A stretch of 64,000 bases of DNA from Lingula anatina (GCF_001039355.2 NW_019776126.1:1-64000), one strand, 5' to 3'. Shown: positions 25,101 through 38,300, counted from the stretch's first letter. Made by a program: numbers and translations. The notes: generated from the letters alone by a model not told the origin.

Positions 25101-28100
25101 GTTCAGGTCTGTGTATGGAATAGTTCTTACCCTATACCAGTTAGGTTTTTAGAAAAGTAAAAAAAAAAAAAAAAAAATGAAGATGAATTTGCTGTTTATA
25201 AGTTGTATGCTGACCATTTTAATAAAGCAGGCAGATCTGAATATAAGAATACAATTATGTTTTATACTGTGAATTTTGAATCAAGTGTGTAAGTTATCAA
25301 AGTCATATTCCTTAAATTTCCCATCGGTTTCTGATTATTTGGTATTTCTACAAACAGCATGTATTATAGTCCTCGCTATATATCTTTCAGACTCCGTGCT
25401 GTTTATGATGTCATTGATATGCCATGGGACTGGCCAGCAGAAGTGAACTACCACGAGGCCAAGGCCTATGCTAAATGGAAAGGTCCATCTTATCGTCTGC
25501 CCACAGAAGCCGAGTACCACGTGATGCGGGGCGAACAGAAAGATGTGAAGGAAGGAGTGGCATGTGACATTGTGTACCAAGACAACTGCAATGCCAACAT
25601 CAGATTTATTTATGGTTCTTCAACAGTTAGTGTCTTTGTCTTCAAATGTCTTCAAATTTTGTTACTGATTATTTATTTTATTTTTATTTGTTATTTCACT
25701 GTTAATATTATCTGTTATTAATGTATAGATTCAAATGAATGAGATCAAAAATGATTTTTAAATCTCGGACACAAGGAAGATTTTAACTGTTTTAACATTA
25801 AAGTGTTTGGATAAGAAAAGTGAGCTTGCCATCATCATCATCAGTACTAGTGTACTCAGTATGTCTTTACCATCATGGTCATTGTCATCATCATCTTCAC
25901 CAAACTTTGTGTCAAGAACATATAATAACGAAGGTTAAAAGCTCTACTCACATGTTTTGATTATCTCAATATATTAACTTTCAGCCGGTGAACATGTTCC
26001 CAGCCACCAGTGCTGGTTTCCATGATGTGTTTGGCAATGTGTGGCAGTGGACGGAGGACCATTTTAATGGCTTCCCTGGGCAAGACACGCACTGGCTCTA
26101 TGATGACTTTTCTACACCATGTTTTGATGGACGGCACAACATGATTATGGTTTGTACTAATAATGTTAATTCATGGTTAGATTTTTCTCTATAATAAAGT
26201 TATATTTTTTCTTCTTTTGCCAATGAAGTCAGTGTTCTTCTTTCTTTTTCTGAAGTTCAGTGGTTTTATTCTGAAGAATTGTGTGGCTTATCATATTTCA
26301 AAACCTTGAAGGTACAAAAAGACAAATTGGTCAAAAGAAGACAATCTTATTTATTTAGGGTTTTTGTAAGGGCAATTTGGATAAAAAAGTAAATTGATAT
26401 AAGTAAACTAATAAAAAATGATATATGTACTGATATGCCAATAATATTTTGAGTTTATAATTTTTCCTACTTGGCTTAAAGCCACTCTTAGACTGCATTC
26501 CCATAGATTTAGATCGATCCATCTAGATCGACCTAACTCCCTGGGGGTTTATGCTAAATTGCTGTCAGCTAAGCGCGCACGGTAGTTAATTACCTCCTTA
26601 CAGCTTTTAGTAGGCAGGACAGACATTTAAGCCGGCTAAGCTGACAGTAATCTAGTGAGACTCCCCACAGGGATAGATTGATCTAAAATCTGTGAGAATG
26701 GGGTCTTAGTGTTGAGATAAATTAAAGAATTTCTTCTGGATATGAAAACCAAATGATACAATATTTAAGGCTACTTAAATACCAAATAGGATACAAATGG
26801 GTTAAGTGTTACTAAATGAATTTTGAAAATTTGAGTTATTGTTTTACAGGGAGGATCATGGATTACTACTGGGGATTCGGCATCGCGCTTTGCAAGATTC
26901 AGTTTCCGTCGGCATTTCTTCCAGCATGCTGGTTTCAGACTTGTGGAAAGTATTGGGCCTCAGCCCACTCCCCTTAGATTAGTGGACACGGAGGTCTTTG
27001 TTATGGGAGTAGGAATTGAAGGTATGATCAGGGTACATGTGAATGCCAGGTACAATACGTAGTTGCCACAAACTCCAACACTTTGGACCAAAACACAACT
27101 AAGAATTTTATGATTTATGGAGTCTTGAGAAATTTTAAACTTGGCAATTTTTCTCTGCTGTACTCTACTGAAATTAAAATTATTTAATGTGATAATTTTT
27201 AATAATTTATGTTCATTTTGTGCATTTCTTAGAAATGGGATTATCAAGCCATTTTATATCTTTTTGAATCATATCTCTCTCTTTTTTTTTCCTTTTTTTT
27301 TTTTTTTTTTTTTTTTTTTGTTATAAATTTCTAGGCCAATTTGTGCCAAATTTTCTTTGGTGTCATTTGTAATTCTCCATTGATTATCCACTGAAATTAA
27401 TAGATTTAAATTGATGTCTTCACTTTTTCCTGAATCCTTTTGTCAGTTTGTAGAATGGTTTGATGGTGTTTTTGTAAAACTTACATTAAAAAATCACTTT
27501 ATTTAGTATTACAATGTAAAGAGAGAACAATTCGAGAATTTTTTAGTTCGATGCAGTTGTACGAGTGCATGAAACCTTCTTTGCAGAATTTATGTTGACA
27601 AATGTTCCTGAGATATATGTCTTCATAATCTTTTAATTTTATATTCCTCTCTTCAGATAAAGTTGACCCCAAAGAAGTTAACCTCCCCAATGGGTTCACC
27701 TGGGTCCCCAGTACTAATCTCCAGTATCATTACGACACCGCAGAGTCCCTAAACAGACAACTACAGCTGGAATATGGAGCTGGCTCCAAGTTCTTGGATC
27801 AGTTGTTGGAGCATGTGACTCGTACTGTGAAGCAGCATGGAACTGAGACCAGACGCATTCTTCACATTGGCTGCGGGGTGGGGAAAATTTCATTCCAGCT
27901 GGCGAAGCAGTTTGAAGAGGTGCAGTATTGGCATAGTTTTCTTCCTTGGCTTTTTTCTGTTTTATTTCCATTTTCCACTATGAAAGATTTGATTTATTAT
28001 GTATCTGGATCGCTGATTAGTAATATAATGATTACATATATGATACACAAAGGATGTTGTGTTTATATGCTGTGCAGGTTGTGGCTGTGGATTTCTGTGG

Positions 28101-30470
28101 GCGTTTCTTGGATGCAGCCATCAGTCTGCAAAGTGGCAAGTCTTTGACCTACACAGTGGTGAACAGTGACAACAAAAGAGAGAAACATGAAGCTGTACTT
28201 GGAGACACCAGTGCTAGCAATGTGATATTTAAACAGGTATTTTCGTTTTTACCTAAATTTCTAATAAAAAATGTAAAGCTGAAAGTTACCTTCATCCATC
28301 ATTATAAGCTATGTTTTAAGTACTTTCGTAGAATCAGGTTTGGTAATACTTTGATGTTTTTTGTGGTAGAATTTACTTTTTATGTTGATCATGCCATTGA
28401 TCATACTGCCTCTATGTATGGCGCTTTCTTATTGAATACTTACAGTTAACATGGCTGCCAAATGAAATAGGCACCTATGATGTTGTTCTCTTTGAGAACA
28501 TTGACAGAGTCATGAACCCAAAGGGTATGTATTAAGAAGGTTAGATTATATAATTTTCCCTTCAGAAACTAGCCAACTATTCTTTCTGAATAACTACACT
28601 ATTCTCCTTTTACTAAAATTGTCAAGATTCTACTGAATTATTTCTGTGGAGAATTGGGGAAGAGATTTCAAATATTAAGCAGACATGAGTTTTTTCTGCG
28701 CATTTGTGGATTTCTTCATTTTTTATGTGACCTCAGAGCATATAAAACCAAAAAATTTAGATTAGGTGTTTGTTTAGAAAAGGTGTTTGGTCCCAAAAAT
28801 AAATGTTAATTTTTTTTTTCTAAAACCTAGGCTCATGTCCGATTTCAGACAGTTTATTTAAAACATTTGAATGGCATGCTCTCAGTTAAACATCAGCTAC
28901 AAGCACTGTACAGAGATAGTGACTTTGGTATAAATTCCAGTGTAAAACTGCTAAAATTTCACTGCTAAAATTCTGGAGCAAAAACTGAATGATAGCCCTA
29001 TCATTAGTAGTTTTTAATGTGGTCTGTAGAGAAATCACCTTGCCTATATAACTGTAGGTATTAAATGAGACAGATATTAAAAGAAAAAGAACTGGCAAAA
29101 AGATAATTTTAGAATGTTAGATCGTCATTTTCTTCTAGACAATTTATGTAAGGCTATCATCTTCACACATTTCAGGGGTCAGTTTAGAGTAGTGACCAGA
29201 TTGGTAAATTGCCCTGAAAATGTTTAACAATACTAATTTTGCATTATAGGGAGCCTTTTTTATCTGATTGACTGTTGTTAAAAATTCAGTGTTGCTTATT
29301 ACTAAATTTTATAATCTAAGAAAATATGCATTTTTAAAACCAAATTGCATGGACGTTTCAGTTTCTAATGTCACTTGGACAGCAATAAATTACAGAAGCA
29401 TATTAAAATTATATTAATATACTGAGTTATACTGAGTGTGTTTATTTGCTTATTTGCTGTTGTTTTGTTATTGTGTTACCATAACACCCAAAATGAAGTC
29501 GATTGCAGTAGATGGTTACATAGGGAAAATTAATCGTCTTGATATTTTCAGCAATTTTTCCTCAGACAAAGAGGTCAAATAAATTATATTTATATGTTAA
29601 AATGATGACTTATCATTTTTATTTTATGGATAAAACTGCTTAACCCTTGGTTGATATCTTTAGATTTACCATTTTTATTGTTATTTAAGATATTTCTCAT
29701 GTTATGGCGAAATTGCTGAATAATACAATTAAGAAAAAATATTTGTCTGTATGACATCTGTCTTGCAAATACTCCATTGAATTTGTATTTCAGTTTTTTC
29801 TTTTGTCTTATGTTCCAGCCTTTTAGTCTATTTTTTTCAACATTCATTATATTTCTGTACCAAGATTATAATTACATGAAAAGTCTTTTAAATTACTTCC
29901 ATAAAGCAAACTTTTCTCTCAGTACCAGTTTGATGAAGAAGAGAACAGAAGTCAAGGATAAAGAATGACTAGTTTTAAATTAGTTGAAAGATTCTTTGCT
30001 TTCTTTGGTTACAGCTTGGCTGCGTCGTCTGTGGGAGATTTTAAATAAGAAAGGTGTTTTGATCATAATCTCCACAAAGGGATGGGATCAGGCCAAGTTG
30101 AGACCATACATCCAAGACAGGTAAATATAATCCATATTTATTCATTAAGATGTACCAGTAATATACACAGCTAATAACTTTGATTTACAGTCATTGAATG
30201 TAAATGAACTTTATTAAGTAAACATTGCCATTATTTTGATGTTATTCATGGGTTTTCTGCACACAAGTTATATTTATACTTAATTTTTTGTGAAATATAT
30301 TTCTTGCAAAATATTCCTTGTACCAATTTATGATTGCCAATTTTATTTAAACAAAAAGGTTACAGTGTAGTGAAACGCACAGCCTCCCGTATTATGAGCT
30401 TGGAGGGAACAAGAAGCAAGTGAACTACACTGTGTGGCACCTAAAGTCCAGTGGTTACTTCCATGGCTAG
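15093..30470 (+). CDS. ovoA: Ovothiol synthase: 5-histidylcysteine sulfoxide synthase / methyltransferase
   Basis: Seventeen coding exons, 750 aa: 15093-15169, 20697-20761, 21018-21130, 21477-21545, 21950-22090, 22465-22591, 22882-23002, 24333-24496, 25022-25106, 25391-25625, 25985-26149, 26850-27021, 27657-27919, 28078-28236, 28446-28524, 30015-30120, 30359-30470. All phases agree. Family knowledge: the non-haem iron domain joins His and Cys with O2 to 5-histidylcysteine sulfoxide, a separate PLP lyase cleaves it, and the C-terminal SAM domain methylates 5-thiohistidine to ovothiol. Seen here: a DinB_2-like N-domain with H69 (YYAHT) and HERIHHE (H164, H168, E170; the HX3HXE motif), giving the probable 3-His iron site. 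A formylglycine-generating-enzyme-like sulfatase-modifying domain (about 230-500) has YRLPTEAEY, GNVWQWTEDHF and GGSWITTGDSASR. The methyltransferase (about 512-750) has ILHIGCGVGK (G583-G587). The start is preceded by an acceptor at 15088, so a 5' UTR exon lies upstream. The last acceptor is weak (ACAAAAAG). Confidence 0.96.
16232..16499. mobile_element. Inverted-repeat MITE, family A-like copy
   Basis: Ends are AGCTCATTCCCATTGAAACT and its inverted partner AGTTTCAATGGGAATGAGCC. Internal segments also pair: AACACATTAACACACCTCC with the GATGTGTTAATCTGTT region, and ATGCAATTAGTTTAACA with TGTTAAACTGATTGCAT. The CATTCCCAT ends and the GATCGATCTAG segment resemble the copies at 19231 and 26488. 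It lies in the large intron 1 of ovoA. Confidence 0.7.
16500..16640 (+). repeat. Retroelement 3'-end-like segment
   Basis: A TA- and TTTA-rich stretch leads to TGTCAATAAAGAATCTGAAT (from about 16617). AATAAAGAATCTGAATCTGA is the sort of short tandem 3' end found on RTE-type LINEs and their SINEs in invertebrates. No reverse-transcriptase sequence is left. It abuts the MITE at 16232-16499. Confidence 0.4.
18375..18580. mobile_element. Inverted-repeat MITE, family B copy 2
   Basis: Left end AAGGCCTTGTTCACAATCAG followed by TTGATC pairs with the right end GATCAACTGGTTACGAATGC plus GGTCTT. Its left arm, with GATCCGCAGACTAACTAGTC then GGGTCAAATATGGCTCCC, matches the inverted right arm of the copy at 10116-10407. 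It lies in ovoA intron 1. Confidence 0.65.
19231..19450. mobile_element. Inverted-repeat MITE, family A copy
   Basis: Starts GGCTCTATTCCCATAGATTT and ends with the inverted match ATCTATGGAAATGGGGTGT. Internal blocks GGGGAGTCTCACTGGATTAC, TAAATGTCCGTCCCGCCTAC and CCCCAGGGAGTTAGGTCGAT recur in reverse complement in the copy at 26488-26708. The element is about 220 bp with no coding capacity and lies in ovoA intron 1. Confidence 0.85.
20606..20662. repeat. Short tandem duplication before ovoA exon 2
   Basis: GCCAGGAATTATTATCTCTT followed by TTTG occurs twice with a 33-bp period, at 20606-20629 and 20639-20662. The second copy ends about 34 bp before the exon at 20697, so the duplication lies in the branch-point region of that intron. 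Confidence 0.9.
22109..22183. repeat. (AC)n microsatellite, about 37 units
   Basis: A pure AC array begins 18 bp after the donor of ovoA exon 5 (exon end 22090). Its length makes it probably polymorphic. Intronic CA repeats close to a donor are known splicing modifiers in vertebrates (hnRNP L binding); any role here is inference. Confidence 0.98.
23726..23819. repeat. 47-bp tandem duplication
   Basis: Two adjacent 47-bp units (23726-23772 and 23773-23819) share GGGTCAAACTGCTTCTCAGT and AAGCGTTAAACTCAAAAAC. They differ at one position near the start (TTTGGG against TGTGGG). The array lies in the ovoA intron between exons 7 and 8. The near-identity implies a recent event. Confidence 0.95.
26488..26708. 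mobile_element. Inverted-repeat MITE, family A copy, opposite orientation
   Basis: Bounded by CATTCCCATAGATTTAGATC and its inverted partner GATCTAAAATCTGTGAGAAT. Over nearly all its length it is the reverse complement of the copy at 19231-19450, sharing CGACCTAACTCCCTGGGGGT, CAGCTTTTAGTAGGC and AGTGAGACTCCCCAC. It lies in the ovoA intron between exons 11 and 12, about 140 bp before exon 12. Confidence 0.85.
27277..27319. repeat. Poly-T tract
   Basis: A T-rich stretch ends in an uninterrupted run of about 30 T in the ovoA intron before exon 13. It could be a retroelement poly(A) tail on the minus strand, but no body is recognised beside it. Confidence 0.8.
28784..28852 (-). mobile_element. 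Fragment of the GACATGAGC MITE family
   Basis: Read on the minus strand, GGACATGAGCCTAGGTTTTA leads into a poly-A stretch, then AACATTTATTTTTGGGACC. This matches the first half of the elements at 40339-40498 and 46786-46918. Only one terminus is present, so it is a truncated copy in an ovoA intron. Confidence 0.6.
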
Positions 30471-33400
30471 ACTGACCATATTACCTCACTGGCTAATAAA
30501 GGAAAGCCATGCCTCCCAAGTCCAGCAAGCAAGACAGTCCTTTTTTTTCTAATTAGAACTGATTATTTGAACCACTTTTACTTTGAACTGTTTGACCAAG
30601 AAAGGTACAGTGTACCATCAGTTGCATCTAATAATCTATGTTAGAATGAAAGACGGTGAGGAAAACAAAATTACGTACTAACAATATTTACAGGAGACAA
30701 ACCTTGAAAAAATTATTAGTTTGTTGTATGTTAATTCTTATCTTTGTAGTATTTTGTTAGATGTCATTTTACATACATGAGTACTAGTATGTTTCCTTCA
30801 TTGTATTCTCTGAGGAAAAATGTCAAAGTGTTGGATAATCTGTAAAATATCTTAATTTATAAAATACTTGTGGTACAGACATACTTAACAAATTTCAAAG
30901 TAACAGAGGAACAGCTTTATAGATTGTTTTTGTTAGTTTTCTTTGCAGTAGCAGTTTGCTGTATTTGTTTTCCAACATTTTTTCTAAAAACAAAAGTGCA
31001 CTTTTACATGTACATGTGTATATATATGGTAGCATTGTAAGTAGATACATTCCACATTCCTCATTCCTTAAAATGTGTAATTTTTCACAAACTTTTGTTA
31101 ATTTTTTATTTTATGAGTAGTCCATTACTAGATAATCTTTTTTCTTTTGAGAGTTAAAAAATGATATTTTACAAATTGACTAAACTCCACTCTGATATTT
31201 AAAAATATAATATTATAAATATCTTAGAAAAATTCCAGATTCATATTTTTGTACCATTTTACAATGTAAAACCTTTTTTCTTGAAATATTAATTTTGGGA
31301 CCCAGTGCACAATTGCAAAAAACACGCTTTTTTTTTCTCTTATATATGTCAACAGTATTACCAGAGAGCTTTTCTTGAAATGACTGGAATATAGTTGAAT
31401 AAATGTGAATCTTTGTATCTGACCTCGCCATAATGGTATTGTTTGTATCTGACCTCCCTGTCATTGGGGAGGGAGGGGGGTGTGAAATCTGGAAAAGTGA
31501 CAGCCCACTCATGAGTGAAGTTAAAGATATATATATATATGTGAATTCTACTTATTCTGAAATCCTGATTATTCTGGTGATAGAAAGGGGTAAATCTAGC
31601 TTATTCTGTAAATCATGGATAAAATTTTTAATTCATGCCTTGCTATTATGGGAAAATATTAAGTAATTAGTGTTATGCTGGTTAAGTAAGTAAAGTTTTA
31701 AAAGTAGCCCTTTTGGATGATATTTGCAAGTTATTATTACTAAAAAAAACCTGGACTGCTCTAAAGGAGTTTTATGAGATGCTAATTTAATGACACAACT
31801 TGTCTTCAACCTCAAGTTAATTTTTTTCACAATGCCTGGTAATGAAGATTTGCAAATTACTTTCTAAGGGAGTGCAGTTTTGCTGTGTTTCCTGTAAAAC
31901 ATTTAACTGTGCCCTGTCACTATATTTTCTAGCTAATCATGGATGTAAATGAATTGAAGATTTTAATAGTTTTTTAAGAATTACAAAAGCATCAAACAAT
32001 TAAAAATGATGACGTGCCAAAAGACATAATTAAGTGTTTTTCAATTTTTAAAAAACAGGCAACACCAATTAGACACAAGTTAATGAATTATTTAAAATAA
32101 ACATTCTAGACATTTTCTGAGATGTTAGACATAATACTCCCAGATTTTCTACTTTTAGTAAAAAAAAAAAAAAAGCTAGATCTATTGGAGAATGTGAGAT
32201 GGTGGTGTGAGCCACAGTAATGAAGGTTTAAAAATTAGTGTTTTTTTGTGTGTGTGAGAACAGATAAATCCAGTAATTATTTTTATTTTTTAAGTTGCCA
32301 GACTGATGTTAGTAATGTTCTTCTTGGACAAACAATGCTTTTATAAAATACCTTTTATAACATAAAAAGAATGTTAAATGGACCTATAATGAGAATGAGT
32401 GCCACGTTAAGTGACCAAAATTAGATAGTCAACTGCCTCTTTTAAGAGCTAGCTGGCTGGCTGTACAGATTTCAAATGCCCCCTTTTCCATAGCCCTTAG
32501 GTAAGTAGGTTATCTAGTTTAAGTTTTCATTCATTTGATAAGGTGTAAATATAGTGGGGTGCCTTGAAACCCCCTCAGTTCAAAGTTGGCAGTCTGCCAA
32601 GTCTGATTGGACCATTTCCATCAAGAATCAATAGAAAATAACCTCAGCATAAGTTTATTGACCAGAGCTAGCTATGGTTAATGTTGAATAAATACTTATT
32701 TACAAATAAAAACCACGTGACCAATGGCGTGGCGGAAATGGTGCAGTCATAGACCATAAACCATTGACCCTCATCAAAAGATTGACGTATATTTCAATAA
32801 CAAAAGCTGCAGCGTTATGTATTTACTTTTCTTTGGGTGCATTCAAATCTTCTGAATACAAGGGAATTTCAACATCGTGGTATATGAAGGCAAGTGGGGT
32901 GCACTTGTCTGATTTTTTTTCCAGTCTGGCAAGTTCCCAAATAACATTACCTCAAGTGAGGTCCCCTCTGCTCTTTGTTTTTGCACAAGAGCGGGTACTT
33001 AGTGCAATTTAGCAACAAAAAACATTCGTGGATGATGCAATCCTTTCACAAGATTTTTTCCAGACACTCTAACCTACTCAGAATAGGATACATTGTAAAG
33101 ATGACACTTACTGTGGATACACATGAAAGAGTGTGATTAAAAGGAAGTTCAGGCAGTGCAATTGATTTTATAACTGAGGAAAAAAAGCTTAAGTGCGGTC
33201 TCTTTTGTGGTTTTCTTTCAAAAATCAAATTAGAAAATGTACAATATTGACCTAAAGAAAGTTCAATCAAAAATGACGCAATCTTTTTGTTACGGATTTC
33301 GTCTAGACGTCTTTCACCATCCCAATGCTGGATGCAGCAGAAGTGAGACTAGGAGTGGTAAGAATAAAAACATTTTCATCAACAAACACCTTTGCTAAAC

Positions 33401-35389
33401 ATTGCCTAACACTTTTATTTCAAACAAATGAAAACAAGCTCCAAAGGACATACACCACCTCTGTAATAAGTTTTAAGGCCCAGAACAACAGAAGTTGACT
33501 TGAGAAATTTGAAGAGATTTACACTGAAGCAACACAAAGTTCAGCTGCACGGGATGAGATTCCACTGGAATAAATCTCTGCTATTTACATTTTTTTAAAC
33601 TTGACTTTGTGAACAACAATGAGCAGTGTTGTGCATATAATGGTCTGTACATATTTACATGATTACAGTGAATGTGATATGTCTGCCCTGCTTGGCACCA
33701 ACATTTTAAGAAATCTGACAAAAGATATAGCACCAATACTGGAACAACTTGGGGATAGTCCTATTTATCTAACATCCACCATTGGTGCTGTAACATTACC
33801 CATACAAAATGTACTAAGTCTGAATTCCTACGTAGTAAATGAATTGTTCCAGTTTCCTGAATTATTTTAAAATACATATATTTGTCATTCTCAGCTGCCT
33901 TGATGCCAGGAGGACTGGGCAACTGGCATTTGTGTGTGAGTTCCAAGTTCCTTTTTAAACCCTGACCACATCTTTGTGAAGGAAGTCATGATAAACTGAT
34001 CGTGCCAGTGCACGTAAGAGATAGCCAGCTGTACCAGGGGTTATACATCGCTGATCTGTACATTCACTTCTGTTTTTGACATGATTGACCCTTTACAATA
34101 TTCACATACTTACAATTTAAATCAAAGCGGTCAACAATTATTCTATCTACATTACTAGAGGCTTTTCTCAGAAAAGTCTTCACAGCTAATTGCATACTCC
34201 AGTACACAGTTAAACTTGTAACCTACCATTGCTAAAAAATGAAATAAATTACACCACAACAGCACTCTATCAACTTCTCCATAAAGATAAGGTGCCACTT
34301 TCCAATACATAAATGAACAAAAAAAGCACAACTTAACCATTAACAGCATTGCAACATGAAATAATTTATGCATCTATAAGGATTCAAACAGTGAATCTAG
34401 CAAAAACTGACTAATACGGATGAAAATGTTGAAAACCATGGAATGACTATGAAACGTATGTGCACACAAAATCATACAGTCAAACTCTAGATGCTAGAAG
34501 CATCTCATCTCACAAGCATCTCAATCAGATCACTTTGGTGAAGATGAACGATGCACGAAATGGAGACAATGTACAGATGATGTCCTTTTCTTACAATTCC
34601 TGCTTTAAACTGTTTCTGGAGTTGAAGTAAAAGTCTCACAATATGAGAATGAATTTTTTTTTTAATTCCAATAAGTCTTCCATAGACAAATATCAAATTT
34701 CTTCCCTCTTTTCTGATAAATATGTATGGGGGTTTTTGTCATGGAGGCGGGCCGTCCGGCACCACCGATATTTCCATCCTTTACTGACATGGTTCTTGTA
34801 TGTTGATATCACAAAGTTGAGCAACTTGTCAGTTTTTTTCCTCCCAAGATGCAACCAGCTAGAACAGAAGCAGATAATGCTATCCCACAGATCTCCCCTT
34901 GTTATTTTCCACAGATGTGAACTGCCTGCGTTTCAATGGCCCATTGTATAATAAATAAGAAATGATCATCCATTATAGTTTCAGATACAATTGCACAGTT
35001 TTTACAGGTCTCCGTAATGACCAACTCAGGTGGGCCATCTCTACTGCAGGTCTCTCTCCTTCCATCGATGATCCTATATTAGCAGACCTCCTACCTATAT
35101 CATGGCTTCTCCTCCTGCTAGCTTCTTAATGTGAAGTTACTCTCATACAAATTCATTGGTTCCTTGATCTCCTCCTGTTAGTGGTTGTAATGACTGGAAT
35201 GAAGAATCAAATGTTTACCTATCTGTAAAACTGAAGGAGGAAGCATCTAAACAGTGTTCGATGAGGATGTGTCCTTAGTAACCCTGCCACTTTTTGGAAT
35301 AGTAATTATCTTTTCCAAGCAGAAGGCATTAAATCTTCCAAATATTAACACCAGGTCCCATTTATCTCACAAAAGAATTAAATAAAAGT
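30471..35389. other. Convergent 3'-flanking region of ovoA and the VLDLR-like gene
   Basis: No coding exon is supported. A poly(A) signal AATAAA (30495-30500) lies 25 nt after the ovoA stop, and another is near 31394. On the minus strand an AATAAA occurs at 33414-33419, so much of 33.4-35.4 kb could be 3' UTR of the VLDLR-like gene, and its last coding exon may also be here. Open frames in this stretch (for example 33619-33870 plus, 34155-34373 minus) show no recognisable protein features and are treated as chance. Confidence 0.45.
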
Positions 35390-38300
35390 TCATATTATAC
35401 TTACTGCTGGCACGTTTTGATTGGGCTGATACTGGCTTTTCTCTATTGAAAACTGATCATCTGTTGTTTTTCTATATACTGGATTATCGAAGTTCATGCT
35501 CCTTATATTTTTGCGCATAAACTGCCTGTATATGATGTATCCAAGCTGAAATAGGAGAGAAGAATGTATTTACTATTTCTTCCTGCTCAAAACTTCACAT
35601 TAAAGCACAGATCATACACGCATTCTAATATCCAAGTAATTAGTGCAAAATGTACCCAATAATATGGGATATGAAGGATCCAGAATACATGCACGCATGC
35701 ACGCGCACGCACACACTCACACACACACTAGTTAGCAGTGAATCAATAGTATCTTACCAGTCCACCAATGATGAACAAAGCCCCAACTATGCCAATGACA
35801 ATTCCTGCTATCTGCCCAACGTTCTCTTCCGTATGCTTTTGTACAACCTCTGCTTCCGTGGTTTCCAGGATTGAGGAAGACGTTGTAGTGGTTGGTGGAG
35901 TTACAACAGCTGCAGAATGAAGAAAATCATTATAAATCTTGAGCCAAAACTTGAGACTGGAAGCAATCTGTCTAGGTTATCACACATTACAGTTCGATTA
36001 AAGAATGAATGCTAAGACAGGTGAAAAAATTTATCAAAACTAACAAAAGGGAAGTGTGAGACCATAATATTTCCAGCAATCAGACCATTAACGTTGGAGA
36101 AAAAATGTACATTGAGAAGTGTTACAACCATCAGCACTTGAGAATGTGACCTTAAAATGTTCATGCAGATTAATTTATAGTGCCTCATGCAACATTAAAC
36201 ACAAAAAGATAAACATTGTGGTCAAAATAAACAGGTGCCACCAAAAATCACTAAATGCTTGTCATATCAACTACGTGTAATTGTGGATACATTTATTTTT
36301 ATTTTTAACAAAAAGAAAAATCCAGCTAAAAATTATAACAAGGGCACAGTAAAACAGGTGGTGGTCATGTCTGGAATAGAGGTTCACTTGGGAGAAAAAG
36401 CAGGCATTTGCCACAAGAATGAGGCAGCATAAGCAAACAGTCACAAAAAGCCTGTTTATGTTCCTGTGAGAAAGCATAAACCAAAGGCATTTTTTTAAAG
36501 GTTCATCTGCTGTTTTTTACATCAAACATAGAATACAAATATGACAAGGCTGGAGAAAAAAAAACAAAAAACAAAGGAAGACCCATAAAATCAAGCATGA
36601 AAACTACCACTGAAAACAAAGGGAGACCGAACAAATAAACAACTGATTTGAATCTCTATAGCCCTCCTACCCTGTGTAGATGAAGATGTAGATTTGAACC
36701 TTCCTGACCCATTAATACTTGGTGTTGTTGAACCATTTCTCGAGGCCTCTGTTGTAATATTACTACTAACCGTAGTACTATTTATAGAAATCCCTATGTG
36801 GAAAATTTAAGAGAAAAATTTCAGCAGTGGTTATCATGCCAGCATTTCAAGGCCATGATTGCACTCCTAGAGAAAAAGAGACATCTAGAAAAAAGTTCCC
36901 TCTATACTACAGATGACATGTTTTACAACCACAGTATTCCACAAATTGCTAGCCATGACAAGCATTAGTGAGACTCCAGGACTTAAAACTCTGAGGTTCA
37001 ATACTATCTAGCTTGCTTGACTAATAAACAGTCCAATATGTGTATCAAAACGTCAACTATAGGTTTAAAAGGTGCATAGGCTTTCAACTGAGGCACAGTT
37101 TTTCCCCACTCACCTGAAGTGTCACAGGTCTTGCCGTCACTCTTCAACTTGTACCCGTCCATGCAGTGACATGTTGGTACCTTATTACTCGAAGGAAGGC
37201 AAAGGTGACTGCAGCCGCCATTGTTCTGTCCACATACATTGTGTCCTGGAAATACAAAGAAGTGTGTTTTTAATGGGTCACACACTTCCTAAACTATCAT
37301 ATCAGAATCAAAGCATCTCCCAATGTCTTAGTCTATTTTTTTTTCTATAGAAGTTTAGCATTTATCCCTCACAGTGAATGGTCAACTTACCAGCTGGCTG
37401 CCTGTAGGGGTGGTACACATGGACATCCATAGGGGAGTACAGGGAGATGGCTACATCAGTGATATTATGACCAGTAAACTTATTGGCGGCATGGATTCCC
37501 TCAGTGTCCCAGTCTGCCCAATAAACAATATCCTGAAAATACATACAAACCAGATCTGTTTATCTCTATCTATGGATAGGGATAGACCTAGAGTACATGA
37601 CTATTACTTTTTTGAAAAGTGATGTTACAGTCATAATTACAGTAATATATGTTTGCATAAGCAATATGATAAAAATGTAATAACAGACTAGTAGACTGAA
37701 AAGAAAAGTTACCAACCTCAAATACAGTGATAGAAAAGGGGTGTTTCAGTTTTTCCAGGCTCATCAATACTTGTCTGGCGTCATGTCCATCCAGATCCAC
37801 TGATCCTATACAGTGCATCTTGGCATCAACCCAGAACAAGCGTTTGCTGACATAATCTGGAAATCAAAATGTTGCACATGAAATGACTACATAATTTTAA
37901 GTAAAGCAATGCAAAAAATAATTATATCAATAATAATAACACATGATGCAAAGGATTAAATCTATTGTTCCATTACAACAAAACAAACTGTCACCAAAAC
38001 TTTTTTTCCTTTTCTACATGGCAGCTACTCACCTATGGTCAGACCATTGGGCCAGAGAACGTCAGGGCTGGATACAAGGCCATACTTTATATTGCCTTGG
38101 CTATCTTGCTTAAAAAAGCGATCCTGGCCATTCATTCCAGCTTTCTCAATCCTGGGAGTATCTCCCCAGTCAGTCCAATACATGTATCTGGAGAAAAAAA
38201 AGCATGCAAATTCCATTAGGCTAAATCTTTTTAAGTCTGAAAATGAACTGTATTACTTTCTTCTAAACTCAATGAGAAATTGAAAAAAAAATCACCCTTG

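Noticed and set aside
25359..25721. ORF of 120 aa taken as a separate gene
   Set aside because: It is ovoA exon 10 (25391-25625) plus flanking intron sequence; phases and family motifs fit only the joined gene.
33619..33870. Plus-strand ORF of 83 aa as a small gene
   Set aside because: No splice context, no recognisable protein features, and it lies in the probable 3' UTR of the opposite-strand receptor.
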